Origin: Nocardioides bruguierae
Lineage (GTDB): Bacteria; Actinomycetota; Actinomycetes; Propionibacteriales; Nocardioidaceae
Direction of reading: 5' to 3'
Assembly: GCF_023656415.1 (NCBI RefSeq)
Contig: NZ_JAMOIL010000009.1
Coordinates: 62,001-126,000, forward strand
DNA length: 64,000 bases
The notes under the pieces were generated by a model. It worked only from the letters and a program-made list of their open reading frames with translations. It had not been told where the DNA came from and ran no database searches. A program made the position numbers and the translations under genes. The number at the start of each line of letters is the position of its first letter. Positions within the stretch are counted from its first letter, which is position 1. Below are positions 26,318 through 34,600 of the stretch, in pieces.

Positions 26318-28909
26318 GTGACGGTGCTGCGCGACTACGCCGCTGCGGTGACGCAGCCGCCTCTGGACGAGGACCGGCCCCGCCGCTTCGACGAGGTGGT
26401 GGGCCCGGACGGGTCGCTGCGGCCTGCCTGGAAGCCGCTGGCCGAGCTGGCCGTGGGGCTGACCCCGCACGACCTCTACCGGGTCGACGGGGACATCGTC
26501 CGCATGCTCGCCGACGAGGGCGTCACCTACGCCCGCCCCGGCGAGCGGCCCGGCCCGTGGCGGCTGGACCCGGTGCCCCTCGTCGTGGACGCCGGCACCT
26601 GGGCGCCCCTCGAGGTGGGCCTCGCCCAGCGCGCCGAGCTGCTCAACGCCCTGCTCGTGGACCTCTACGGCCCGCAGCGGGTGCTCACCGAGCGGGTCGT
26701 GCCGGCCGCCGTGGTGCTCGGCCACCCGGGCTTCGTCCGCGCCATGGCCGGCGCCCGGATGCCGGACAGCCACCCGCTGGTCTTCTCGGCCACCGACATC
26801 GGCCGCGACCACGACGGCACCTGGCGCGCCGTCGGCGACAAGACCCAGGCGCCCTCCGGCATCGGCTACGCGATGGAGAACCGGCGCGTGCTCTCCCGCG
26901 TGCTCCCGGAGATGTACCGCGAGGCCGGGCTGCACCGCATGGAGCCCTACTTCTGGGCGCTGCGCAGCGCGCTCATGCAGGCCGCGCCCGGCGAGGTCGC
27001 CGACCCGCGCGTCGTCGTCCTCACCCCCGGCACGCACTCCGAGACCGCCTACGACCAGGCGTTCCTCGCCTCCACCCTCGGCTTCCCGCTGGTCGAGGGC
27101 AGCGACCTCGTCGTCCGCGACGGGTGGGTCTACCTGCGCCAGAACCGCGGACGCATGGAGCGCGTGGACGTGGTCGTGCGGCGCGTCGACGCCTCCTGGT
27201 CGGACCCGCTGGAGCTGCGCGGGGAGTCCCAGCTCGGCGTCGCCGGGCTCACGGAGGCGGCCCGTCGCGGCCGGGTGCGGATCGTGAACCCGATCGGCGC
27301 CGGCGTGCTGGAGAGCCCCGCGCTGCTGCCCTACCTGCCCGCCGTGTGCGAGCTGCTGCTGGGCGAGTCGCTGCTGCTGCCGTCCGTGGACTCCTGGTGG
27401 TGCGGCGACCCGGCCGGCCTCGAGGCGACCCTGGACCTGGTCGAGCGGGACCCCGACGTCCGCGTGGTCGCCGTCGACGGCCCCGAGGACGGCCTGACCG
27501 GCCTGCCGCGCGGCGAGCTGGTCGAGCGGGTGCTCGCCCGCCCGCACCACTACGTGGGCCGCCGCGACCCGGTCTTCTCCCAGGTGCCCTCGTGGAGCGC
27601 GGGGGCGGCCCGGCCGCGCCCGGTCACGCTGCGCACCTTCACCGTGCGCTACGGCACGGCCTACCGGCCGCTGGTCGGCGGCATGGCGAACGTGCTGGAC
27701 GACATCGGCACCCGCTCGTCCTCCAGCAAGGACGTCTGGGTGCTCAAGGCCGACCCGGCCGACGCGGACCAGGGGCTCTCCGGCGTCCTCGCCGCGACGC
27801 CCGGGCGCGCCGCCCCGGTCGCCGCTCCGCGCGTCCTGGAGGACCTGTACTGGACCGGCCGCTACGCCGAGCGGGCCGAGGGCATGCTGCGGCTGCTGCT
27901 GGTCACCCACGGCACGGCCGAGGACTTCCGCAGCCGTCCGCGCACCGCGGGCGGGACCAGCCTCGAGGTGCTGCTCGGCGCGCAGTCCCGCCTGGCCGGG
28001 CGGCGGCACGAGAACCTCGACGCGGAGTTCCGCTCGCTGCTGCTCGACGAGGACCGCGTCGGCGGCGTCGGGCACAGCGTGGCCGCGCTGCGCGACGCGC
28101 TGTCCGGCATCCGTGACCAGCTCTCCGTCGACACCTGGCGCGCGCTGGGCGTCATCGACCGCGCCGTCACCCTGCTCGAGCTCAGCCCGGCCAGCCACCA
28201 GATCGCCGAGGCCGCGGGCCGCCACCTCACGGGGCTGCTGTCGCTGCAGGGCAGCAGCGCGAACATGATGCAGGACGACGGCTGGCGGCTGCTCTCGGCA
28301 GGGCGCTGGCTCGAGCGGGCGATCCAGCTGTGCCACCTGCTCGTCGCCACCACCACCGAGCGCCGGGGCCTCGACGTGGACCGGGCCGTGCTGGCCGCGG
28401 TGCTCGACGCGGCCGAGTCGGGCGTGACGCACCGCCGGCGGTTCCGCGGCTACGTCCGCCCCGCCGGCGTCCTGGACCTGCTCCTGCTGGACCCCGACAA
28501 CCCGCGCTCGCTGCTGCACTGCCTCACCGAGCTGCGCACGCACCTGGGCCGACTGGCGGGCTCGACCGGCTCGACCCGTCCCGAGCGGCTCCTGGAGCAC
28601 CTGCTCAGCGAGGTGGAGGCGCAGGAGGTGTCGTCGCTGGTGGCCATCGGCGGCACGGACCGTCCGCTGCTCACCACGTTCCTGGAGGAGACGCTGGAGC
28701 GCCTCTCCACGCTGGGTGACGCCATCGCCGAGCACCACCTCTCCTCCGGCCCGCCGCCGCGTCCGCTCAACAGCCTCACCGTGCTCGACGCGCTGCCGGC
28801 CGAGCCGGTCACCGGCACCATCCCCGTCATCACCGACGACATGGAGCGTCCGCCGGGCATCCCGCCGCGGGTGCCGCGCGGTGGCGCGAGGCGCGAGGGG
28901 GACGCATGA
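26318..28909 (+). CDS. circularly permuted ATP-grasp / alpha-E domain fusion protein
   Basis: An 863-residue fusion. Residues about 20-480 are the circularly permuted type-2 ATP-grasp domain (PRRFDEVVGPDGSLRPAW, then VVLTPGTHSETAYDQAFLA, IVNPIGAGVLESPALLPYLP, VLKADPADADQGLSGVLAA). Residues about 505-830 are the alpha-E helical domain, opening with VLEDLYWTGRYAERAEGMLR. In many bacteria these are two separate genes. ATP-grasp enzymes activate a carboxylate as an acyl phosphate and join it to an amine, so peptide or amide ligation is expected. GTG 26318 has a GAGAAT hexamer 6 nt upstream. The gene overlaps the downstream transglutaminase gene by 4 nt (ATGA), so they are coupled. Confidence 0.9.
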   Translation: MTVLRDYAAAVTQPPLDEDRPRRFDEVVGPDGSLRPAWKPLAELAVGLTPHDLYRVDGDIVRMLADEGVTYARPGERPGPWRLDPVPLVVDAGTWAPLEVGLAQRAELLNALLVDLYGPQRVLTERVVPAAVVLGHPGFVRAMAGARMPDSHPLVFSATDIGRDHDGTWRAVGDKTQAPSGIGYAMENRRVLSRVLPEMYREAGLHRMEPYFWALRSALMQAAPGEVADPRVVVLTPGTHSETAYDQAFLASTLGFPLVEGSDLVVRDGWVYLRQNRGRMERVDVVVRRVDASWSDPLELRGESQLGVAGLTEAARRGRVRIVNPIGAGVLESPALLPYLPAVCELLLGESLLLPSVDSWWCGDPAGLEATLDLVERDPDVRVVAVDGPEDGLTGLPRGELVERVLARPHHYVGRRDPVFSQVPSWSAGAARPRPVTLRTFTVRYGTAYRPLVGGMANVLDDIGTRSSSSKDVWVLKADPADADQGLSGVLAATPGRAAPVAAPRVLEDLYWTGRYAERAEGMLRLLLVTHGTAEDFRSRPRTAGGTSLEVLLGAQSRLAGRRHENLDAEFRSLLLDEDRVGGVGHSVAALRDALSGIRDQLSVDTWRALGVIDRAVTLLELSPASHQIAEAAGRHLTGLLSLQGSSANMMQDDGWRLLSAGRWLERAIQLCHLLVATTTERRGLDVDRAVLAAVLDAAESGVTHRRRFRGYVRPAGVLDLLLLDPDNPRSLLHCLTELRTHLGRLAGSTGSTRPERLLEHLLSEVEAQEVSSLVAIGGTDRPLLTTFLEETLERLSTLGDAIAEHHLSSGPPPRPLNSLTVLDALPAEPVTGTIPVITDDMERPPGIPPRVPRGGARREGDA

Positions 28910-29910
28910 GGTACCGCGTCACCCACCGCACCACCTACACCTACGACGAGCCCGTCACCGACTCCTACGGCCTCGCCTACGTGACGCCGCGCGCCCTGCC
29001 GGGCCAGGAGATCGAGACGACCGAGGTGATGGTCAGCCCCGCCCCGTCCGACCTGACCACGCGCGGGGACTACCTGGGCAACACCGTCACCTACTTCCAG
29101 GTCACCGAGCCGCACCGCAAGCTCGAGGTGGAGGCGGTCTCGACGGTGCGCACGGCCGAGCCGGAGCACCCCGAGGCCGCGCTGTCCCAGCCGTGGGAGC
29201 GGGCCCGGCCGCTGCTGCACCCCGACCTGCCGGGGGCGCGGCACGCCACGGACTTCGCGCTGCCCTCGGCGCTGGTCGCGCAGACGGAGCAGGCGCGGGC
29301 CTACGGCGCGGAGTCCCTCACGCCCGGGCGGCCGCTGGGGGAGGCGGTCACCGACCTCATGCGCCGGGTGCACGCCGACTTCTCCTACGACAAGACGGCC
29401 ACCACGGTCACCTCGACCATCCCCGACATCTTCAGCAGCCGGGCGGGCGTGTGCCAGGACTTCGCGCACCTGATGCTGTCCTGCCTGCGCAGCCACGGCC
29501 TGGCCGTGCGGTACGTCTCGGGCTACCTGGCCACCGACCCGCCGCCGGGCAAGCCCCGCATCGTCGGCGCGGACGCCTCGCACGCCTGGGCGGCGGTGTG
29601 GCTGCCGGCGGTCCCGACCGTGCCGGCCCCGGGCGAGGAGGCCGGCCCCGCCGACGTCCTGCCCGCCCAGGAGCCGGAGGGGCACTGGCTGGCGCTGGAC
29701 CCGACCAACGACCAGTGGGCCGGGGAGCGGTACGTGACGGTGGCCTGGGGCCGCGACTACGCCGACGTGCCGCCGGTCAAGGGCGTGATCTTCACCGAGG
29801 CCAAGCGCTCGACGCTGCGGGTCTCGGTGGACGTGGCGCCGATGGACGAGGAGGGCAACCTCGTCGAGGTCGTCGGCGCCCTGCCCGGGGGGACCCCGCT
29901 GGACGGGTGA
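28906..29910 (+). CDS. transglutaminase-like cysteine protease family protein
   Basis: A 334-residue protein with the bacterial transglutaminase N-terminal beta domain (YRVTHRTTYTYDEPVTDSYG, residues 1-80) and transglutaminase core. The triad is Cys near 183 (RAGVCQDFAHLML), His near 226 (DASHAWAAVWL) and Asp near 265 (LALDPTNDQW). No signal peptide is seen, so it acts in the cytoplasm. Proteins of this group can cut or form amide bonds. It is translationally coupled to the ATP-grasp/alpha-E gene and is the third member of the cluster; as I recall, Rv2569c is the mycobacterial counterpart. An acidic Pro/Glu-rich insert lies between the His and Asp. Confidence 0.9.
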   Translation: MRYRVTHRTTYTYDEPVTDSYGLAYVTPRALPGQEIETTEVMVSPAPSDLTTRGDYLGNTVTYFQVTEPHRKLEVEAVSTVRTAEPEHPEAALSQPWERARPLLHPDLPGARHATDFALPSALVAQTEQARAYGAESLTPGRPLGEAVTDLMRRVHADFSYDKTATTVTSTIPDIFSSRAGVCQDFAHLMLSCLRSHGLAVRYVSGYLATDPPPGKPRIVGADASHAWAAVWLPAVPTVPAPGEEAGPADVLPAQEPEGHWLALDPTNDQWAGERYVTVAWGRDYADVPPVKGVIFTEAKRSTLRVSVDVAPMDEEGNLVEVVGALPGGTPLDG

Positions 29911-29945
29911 GAGCCCGCGGGCCGGCGAGCGGGCATCATGCGTGC

Positions 29946-30986
29946 GTGAAGGCGTACCGCTGCCGGGTCTGTGCGAACCCGCTCTACTTCGAGAACTCCG
30001 TCTGCGTGTCCTGCGGCACCAACCTGGGCTGGTCGCGCGCCGAGCGCGACATCGTGCCGGTGGACGAGAAGAACAGCTACACCGACGCGGCCGGCACCAC
30101 CTGGTACGTCTGCGCGAACCTCAACCTCTCCGGCTGCACCTGGCTGACCCGCGACGAGGGCGGCTGGTGCTTCTCCTGCCACCTCACGCGCACCCGGCCG
30201 AACGACGCCGACCTCGAGGGCCTCTCGAACTTCCCGGTGGCCGAGCAGGCCAAGCGGGCGCTCATCACCGAGCTGGAGGACCTCGGCCTGCCGATCGTCG
30301 GCAAGGAGGGCGAGGACGCCGCCGGGACGAACGCGGACGAGGCGGACGGCCTGGCCTTCGACCTGCTCTCCTCGGTGGAGGAGAACGTGGTGATCGGGCA
30401 CGCCGACGGCGTCATCACCATCGACCTGGCCGAGTCCGACACCGCGTACCGCGAGAAGGTGCGCGACCAGATGGGCGAGCCGTACCGCACGATGCTCGGC
30501 CACTTCCGCCACGAGATCGGCCACTACTACCAGTGGCAGCTGGTGCGCGACGACGAGACGCACGCGCGCTACGTGGAGCTCTTCGGCGACGACACGGCGA
30601 GCTACCAGGACGCCATCGACCGGCACTACGAGCAGGGCGCGCCGGCCGACTGGGCGGAGAACTACATCTCCACCTACGCGACCATGCACCCGTTCGAGGA
30701 CTTCGCCGAGACCTGGGCGCACTACCTGCACATCGTCGACACGATCGAGACCGCGCGGGCCTACGGCCTGGCCGGGCCGGTCGGCATCGAGCCGGGGTTC
30801 CGCGACGTCGTCCAGCACACCTGGATCCCCCTCTCGACGGCGCTGAACATGGTCAACCGATCGATGGGCAAGGAGGACCTGTACCCGTTCGTCATCCCGG
30901 CGCCGGTCCTCGACAAGCTCGAGTTCGTCGACGGCCTGGTGCGGGCCTCGTCCTCGGACGTGACGGGCACCCGACCGGTCGGGTGA
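29946..30986 (+). CDS. zinc-ribbon putative zinc-binding metallopeptidase (COG4307-type)
   Basis: A 346-residue protein. The N-terminus holds CxxC knuckles that look like a zinc ribbon (CRVCANP and CVSCGTN), with more cysteines at CANLNLSGC and WCFSC. The catalytic region has HFRHEIGHYYQWQLV near residues 186-200, an HExxH zinc-peptidase motif, with a downstream acidic/His segment HPFEDFAETWAHYLHIVDT that may give the third ligand. This matches the putative zinc-binding metallopeptidase family (PF15887). The GTG at 29946 has CATCAT 6 nt upstream. Its position as last gene of the ATP-grasp/transglutaminase cluster suggests it matures or removes a peptide made or attached by the others. Activity is unproven. 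Confidence 0.85.
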   Translation: MKAYRCRVCANPLYFENSVCVSCGTNLGWSRAERDIVPVDEKNSYTDAAGTTWYVCANLNLSGCTWLTRDEGGWCFSCHLTRTRPNDADLEGLSNFPVAEQAKRALITELEDLGLPIVGKEGEDAAGTNADEADGLAFDLLSSVEENVVIGHADGVITIDLAESDTAYREKVRDQMGEPYRTMLGHFRHEIGHYYQWQLVRDDETHARYVELFGDDTASYQDAIDRHYEQGAPADWAENYISTYATMHPFEDFAETWAHYLHIVDTIETARAYGLAGPVGIEPGFRDVVQHTWIPLSTALNMVNRSMGKEDLYPFVIPAPVLDKLEFVDGLVRASSSDVTGTRPVG

Positions 30987-30993
30987 CCGTCAT

Positions 30994-31020
30994 GGTACGA
31001 GTTTCAACTACCCTCGTGCC
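30994..31020 (+). promoter_or_regulatory. leaderless promoter with inverted repeat before the GST-like gene
   Basis: TACCCT (31009-31014) lies 6 nt before the ATG at 31021. It is flanked by GGTACGAG (30994-31001) and CTCGTGCC (31013-31020), arms of an 8-bp inverted repeat with one mismatch. A repressor bound here would cover both the -10 box and the start codon. Confidence 0.5.
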
Positions 31021-31995
31021 ATGACGACCTCCGACCACACCCCCAGCTACGTCGAGAAGGGCAAGGGCTTCGACCGGGACATGACCTACGTCCCGGACCG
31101 GATCACCGCCGGTGCCCGCACGCCCGAGCACGGCCCCGTGAACGGGGAGCTGTGGCCGGTGGAGCCGGGGCGCTACCGCCTGATCGCGGCCCGCGCCTGC
31201 CCGTGGGCCAACCGCGCGATCATCGTGCGCGAGCTGCTGGGTCTCCAGGACGTCATCTCGATCGGCCTGCCCGGCCCCACCCACGACCAGCGGTCGTGGA
31301 CGTTCGACCTCGACGAGGGCGAGGTGGACCCGGTGCTGGGCATCCACTTCCTCAAGGACGCCTACGAGAAGCGCTTCCCCGGCTACCCGCGCGGCATCAC
31401 GGTGCCCACGATCGTGGACGAGCGCACCGGCGAGATCGTCACCAACGACTTCCCATGGATCACGCACGACTTCTTCCACGAGTGGAAGGAGTTCCACGCC
31501 GAGGGCGCGCCGAACCTGTGGCCCGAGGAGCTCCGCGAGGAGATGGACGTCGTCAACAAGCGCGTCTTCACCGAGGTGAACAACGGCGTGTACCGCTGCG
31601 GCTTCGCCGGCTCCCAGGAGGCCTACGAGGACGCCTACGACCGGCTGTTCACCGCCCTGGACTGGCTGGAGGAGCGCCTCGCCACCCGCCGCTACCTGAT
31701 GGGCTCGGCGATCACCGAGGCCGACGTCCGCCTCTTCACCACGCTGGTGCGCTTCGACGCGGTCTACCACGGCCACTTCAAGTGCAACCGCAACAAGCTG
31801 ACCGAGATGCCGAACCTCTGGGGCTACGCCCGCGACCTCTTCCAGACCCCCGGGTTCGGCGAGACCGTCGACTTCGACCAGATCAAGGCGCACTACTACG
31901 TCGTCCACAGCGACATCAACCCCACCGGGATCGTCCCGAAGGGCCCGGACGCCGCCGTCTGGGAGACCTCGCACGGGCGCGAGTCCCTCGCCTGA
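31021..31995 (+). CDS. xi-class glutathione-transferase-like reductase (probable mycothiolyl-hydroquinone reductase)
   Basis: A 324-residue protein of the ECM4/YqjG family. The thioredoxin-fold N-terminal half has the catalytic motif AARACPWANRAIIVREL (Cys near 60), followed by RSWTFDLDEGEVDPVLG and VPTIVDERTGEIVTNDFPWI. The helical C-terminal half has RYLMGSAITEADVRLFTTLVRFDAVYHGHFKCN and MPNLWGYARDLFQTPGF. Family members reduce thiol-quinone adducts. Actinobacteria use mycothiol in place of glutathione, so a mycothiol-dependent role is likely but inferred. It has a leaderless start with a flanking inverted repeat, hinting at inducible control. Confidence 0.9.
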   Translation: MTTSDHTPSYVEKGKGFDRDMTYVPDRITAGARTPEHGPVNGELWPVEPGRYRLIAARACPWANRAIIVRELLGLQDVISIGLPGPTHDQRSWTFDLDEGEVDPVLGIHFLKDAYEKRFPGYPRGITVPTIVDERTGEIVTNDFPWITHDFFHEWKEFHAEGAPNLWPEELREEMDVVNKRVFTEVNNGVYRCGFAGSQEAYEDAYDRLFTALDWLEERLATRRYLMGSAITEADVRLFTTLVRFDAVYHGHFKCNRNKLTEMPNLWGYARDLFQTPGFGETVDFDQIKAHYYVVHSDINPTGIVPKGPDAAVWETSHGRESLA

Positions 31996-32023
31996 CCTCA
32001 GGCCGTCCGTCTCCGGAACGGCC

Positions 32024-32056
32024 CGGCCCGCCCACGGGATCGCCGTGGACGGGCCG
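32024..32056. terminator. bidirectional hairpin terminator between converging genes
   Basis: CGGCCCG and CCACGG (32024-32037) pair with CCGTGG and CGGGCCG (32043-32056), with one C/A mismatch and a GATCG loop. This 14-position stem sits between the 3' ends of the plus-strand GST-like gene and the minus-strand SDR gene. There is no U-run, as is common in high-GC actinobacteria. Confidence 0.7.
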
Positions 32057-32118
32057 AGGTCAGGGGGCCGCGTCGGGGGGCGCGGCGTGCCGTCACGCGG
32101 GCGTGACGGCCGGGGTCG

Positions 32119-32874
32119 TCACTGGGCGGCGTAGCCACCGTCGACGAGGTGGTAGGAGCCGGTGATGAAGGACGCGGCGTCGGAGGCGAGGAACGCGACC
32201 AGGCCGGCGACCTCGTCCGGGGAGCCCATGCGGCCGAAGGCGTGCTTGGAGGCGAGGAACTCCTGCGCGTCGGCGTCCAGGTTGGCCTCGAGCAGCGGGG
32301 TCTTGATGAAGCCGGGGCCGACGGCGGTGACGCGGACGTCGTCCTTGGCGTACTCGAGCGCGGCGTTCTTGGTCATGCCGAGGAGGCCGTGCTTGGCGGT
32401 CACGTAGGCGCCGGAGTTCGGGATGCCGACGGAGCCGAGGACGGAGGCCATGTTGACGATCGAGCCGCCACCGTTGGCCTTCATGGCCTCGACCTGCGCG
32501 GCGACGCCGTAGAAGACGCCGTTGAGGTTGATGTCGATGACCTTGCGCCAGGAGTCCAGCGGGTACTCGCCGGCCGGGGCCGCGGCGCCGCCGATGCCGG
32601 CGTTGTTCACGGCGATCTTCAGCGGGGCCATCGCGTTGGCGGCCTCGATGGCCTTCGCGTGGGTCTCGGCGTCCGAGGCGTCGCCGATGAAGGCCTGGGC
32701 GGTGCCGCCGGCCTCCTCGATCTCGGCGACGACCTTCTGCGCGGCGTCCTCCAGGAGGTCCCAGACGAGGACGGAGGCGCCGTTGGTGGCCAGGGTCAGG
32801 GCGACTGCGCGGCCGATGCCGTTGCCGGCCCCGGTGACGATGGCGGAACGGTCGGCGACGTCGTAGGTGGCCAT
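32119..32874 (-). CDS. short-chain dehydrogenase/reductase
   Basis: A 251-residue classical SDR. The NAD(P) motif is VTGAGNGIGRAVAL (TGxxxGIG), the NNAG motif is VNNAGIGG, and the catalytic tetrad includes Ser in MASVLGSVG and YVTAKHGLLG (YxxxK). The acidic residue in LVWDLLE after the second strand suggests NAD preference. The C-terminus FITGSYHLVDGGYAAQ is typical. The ATG has GGAGGAG 6 nt upstream. It is divergent from a TetR-family regulator that probably controls it. The substrate is not predictable; 3-hydroxyacyl or 3-hydroxybutyrate-like alcohols are common for close relatives. Confidence 0.9.
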   Translation of the reverse strand: MATYDVADRSAIVTGAGNGIGRAVALTLATNGASVLVWDLLEDAAQKVVAEIEEAGGTAQAFIGDASDAETHAKAIEAANAMAPLKIAVNNAGIGGAAAPAGEYPLDSWRKVIDINLNGVFYGVAAQVEAMKANGGGSIVNMASVLGSVGIPNSGAYVTAKHGLLGMTKNAALEYAKDDVRVTAVGPGFIKTPLLEANLDADAQEFLASKHAFGRMGSPDEVAGLVAFLASDAASFITGSYHLVDGGYAAQ

Positions 32875-32904
32875 TTCTTCTCCTCCGGTCCGGCAGCGAG
32901 GTCG

Positions 32905-32955
32905 GGCCTGATCTTATTCGACAGTTGTTGGGCTATTTGACACTGTAACCTCACG
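32905..32955. promoter_or_regulatory. AT-rich divergent promoter region, likely TetR operator
   Basis: This is the least GC-rich stretch of the region. It holds TTCGACAGT and TTTGACACTGT as imperfect direct repeats, ACAGT/ACTGT as inverted halves, a TTGACA-like -35 on the plus strand, and TAAGAT as a minus-strand -10 for the SDR gene. The exact operator cannot be fixed from one copy. Confidence 0.4.
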
Positions 32956-33052
32956 CGCACGTGACTTGTTCCGAGGGTGGGGCGTAACTTCCCTGGCAGG
33001 TTGCTGTGAGGTGCGCCACCGCAGGTCGGTGGCGCTGGTGAGGGGCGAAGAC

Positions 33053-33652
33053 ATGGACGCACGACAGCGACGCAGCCGCGAGCGGCTGCACCGGGCGGTG
33101 CTGACGCTGGCGCAGGAGCGGCCCGTGGCCACGCTCAGCGTGACCGAGGTGGCGGCGGAGGCCGGCGTGCACCGCACCACCTTCTACGAGCACGCCTCGT
33201 CGCCGTTCGCGCTGCTCGAGCAGGCGCTCGTGCGGGAGCTGGACGAGGTGCGCGTGCGCCTCCTCTCGCCCGCCGAGGACCTGCCGGTAGCCATCCACGA
33301 GGGCACCCGGATGGTGCTCGAGCACGTCAAGAGCCACCTCGGCGTCTACCGCCAGGGTCTCGCCTCGGACGCCGGGCCCAGCTCGCTGCACGCCATGCTG
33401 GCCAGCCACTTCATGGGCTCCACCCGTCAGCTCCGCTCGGCCGGCCGCGCACGCGTCGTGCTCGACGTGCCCGGCGTCGACGCCGAGCTCACCGCCGAGG
33501 CGGCGGCCCGGTTCCTCGCGGACGGCACGGTGGGCCTGATCGCCACCTGGATCGCCACCGACGAGCTCGACGTGGACGCCTTCGTGGACGTCTACGCCGC
33601 CCTCACGCCGCAGTGGTGGACCGACGCGGTCGCCACGCCGGCGTCCGCCTGA
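33053..33652 (+). CDS. TetR/AcrR family transcriptional regulator
   Basis: A 199-residue regulator. The N-terminal helix-turn-helix is visible in RSRERLHRAVLTLAQERPVA, LSVTEVAAEAGVHRTTFYEHASSPFALLEQAL, the TetR signature. The C-terminal ligand-binding half (residues about 60-190) is helical and variable (VAIHEGTRMVLEHVKSHLGV...FLADGTVGLIATWIATDELD). It is divergent from the SDR gene, so repression of that gene and itself is the simplest model. I chose ATG 33053, preceded by the purine stretch GAGGGGCGAAG; upstream in-frame sequence lacks coding character. Confidence 0.88.
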   Translation: MDARQRRSRERLHRAVLTLAQERPVATLSVTEVAAEAGVHRTTFYEHASSPFALLEQALVRELDEVRVRLLSPAEDLPVAIHEGTRMVLEHVKSHLGVYRQGLASDAGPSSLHAMLASHFMGSTRQLRSAGRARVVLDVPGVDAELTAEAAARFLADGTVGLIATWIATDELDVDAFVDVYAALTPQWWTDAVATPASA

Positions 33653-33686
33653 GGTCGGCGCTCGAGGACGGGGAGCGGGCGCGCGG

Positions 33687-33899
33687 TCAGTCGGCGCGCT
33701 CGACCTCGCCGGCCAGCTTCACCACGGCGTCGCCGGAGTCGGAGTCGATGACGTAGGCGGGCTCGTCGTCGCTGCCGTGGCGGGTGATCTCCTCGCCCTT
33801 GATCGTGCGGGTGACGGTCTCGTGGTGCACCTCGGTGACCGTGCCGGAGCCGGTGCCGGCGCCCCACGACCAGGTGACGCGCGTGCCGGTGCGGATCAT
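33687..33899 (-). CDS. DUF2945 (HVA1/Tudor-like) small protein
   Basis: A 70-residue protein beginning MIRTGTRVTWSWGAGTGSGT, with VTEVHHETVTRTIKGEEITRHGSDDEPAYVIDSDSGDAVVKLAGEVER, matching the hypervirulence-associated/DUF2945 Tudor-like family. These small beta-barrel proteins occur across bacteria and have no proven molecular function. Its ATG overlaps the stop of the upstream SRPBCC gene (ATGA at 33896), so the pair is translationally coupled. Confidence 0.8.
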   Translation of the reverse strand: MIRTGTRVTWSWGAGTGSGTVTEVHHETVTRTIKGEEITRHGSDDEPAYVIDSDSGDAVVKLAGEVERAD

Positions 33900-34375
33900 G
33901 CGTCCTCCTCGCCCAGGCCGGCGTCGCGCTCGGCGGCGTCCTTGAGTCGCAGCAGGGTGGCCTCGATCGCGCGCAGGTTGCGCGCCGGGTAGCCCAGCAG
34001 GGCCAGGACGCGGCGGCCGACCGGGCCGTAGCCGGAGTCGTCCCACGTCTCGGTGACCCGACAGCGCGACGCGCCGTCGGCGAGGTCCAGCGGCTCGATC
34101 TCGTAGCGCCACCGGTGCTTGCCAACGTGCCGCCAGGCGATGAGCCGGTCCTCGGTGTGCTCCACGACCGTGTTCCTCGTCGCGTAGGGCACGCCGAGGC
34201 GCATGCGCATGCCGAACGTGTCGCCCAGCGCGAGCCCCTGCGGTGCCTCACTGGTGTCGGCGCCGGCCACGACGGTGCCCGAGCCGTCGATCCGGGCGTG
34301 CTGGCGGGGGTCGGCGACGATCGAGAACACCACGGACGGGGCGGTGTCGACGACGATCGAGGACTGCACGGTCAT
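33896..34375 (-). CDS. SRPBCC / polyketide cyclase-like family protein
   Basis: A 159-residue START-like (helix-grip) protein. The N-terminus MTVQSSIVVDTAPSVVFSIVADPRQHARIDG is the typical first strand and two helices; LGDTFGMRMRLGVPYATRNTVVEHTEDRLIAWRHVG and RCRVTETWDD follow; a long C-terminal helix (LRAIEATLLRLKDAAERDAG) closes the pocket. It likely binds a hydrophobic ligand; enzyme activity cannot be assumed. The ATG at 34375 has TACGGT 6 nt upstream on the minus strand. The next gene overlaps its stop. Confidence 0.82.
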   Translation of the reverse strand: MTVQSSIVVDTAPSVVFSIVADPRQHARIDGSGTVVAGADTSEAPQGLALGDTFGMRMRLGVPYATRNTVVEHTEDRLIAWRHVGKHRWRYEIEPLDLADGASRCRVTETWDDSGYGPVGRRVLALLGYPARNLRAIEATLLRLKDAAERDAGLGEEDA

Positions 34376-34600
34376 GTCCCGACCGTAGGAGGGTGGACGC
34401 ACCCGGGGCACCACCCGGCGGATGCGTGCGTCGGGGGTGCGTTGTAGCGTGGGTGCACCGATGTGGTCGGCGTCACACTCCATCAGTGGGGCGCCGGATC
34501 CGGCAGGATGAGGCGCACCACCCCCGCGCCCCGCACCTCCCGGGAGCACACGGTGGCGAACGACCCGGTGGAGAACCCGCCCGGGCGAGAGGAGTTGACG

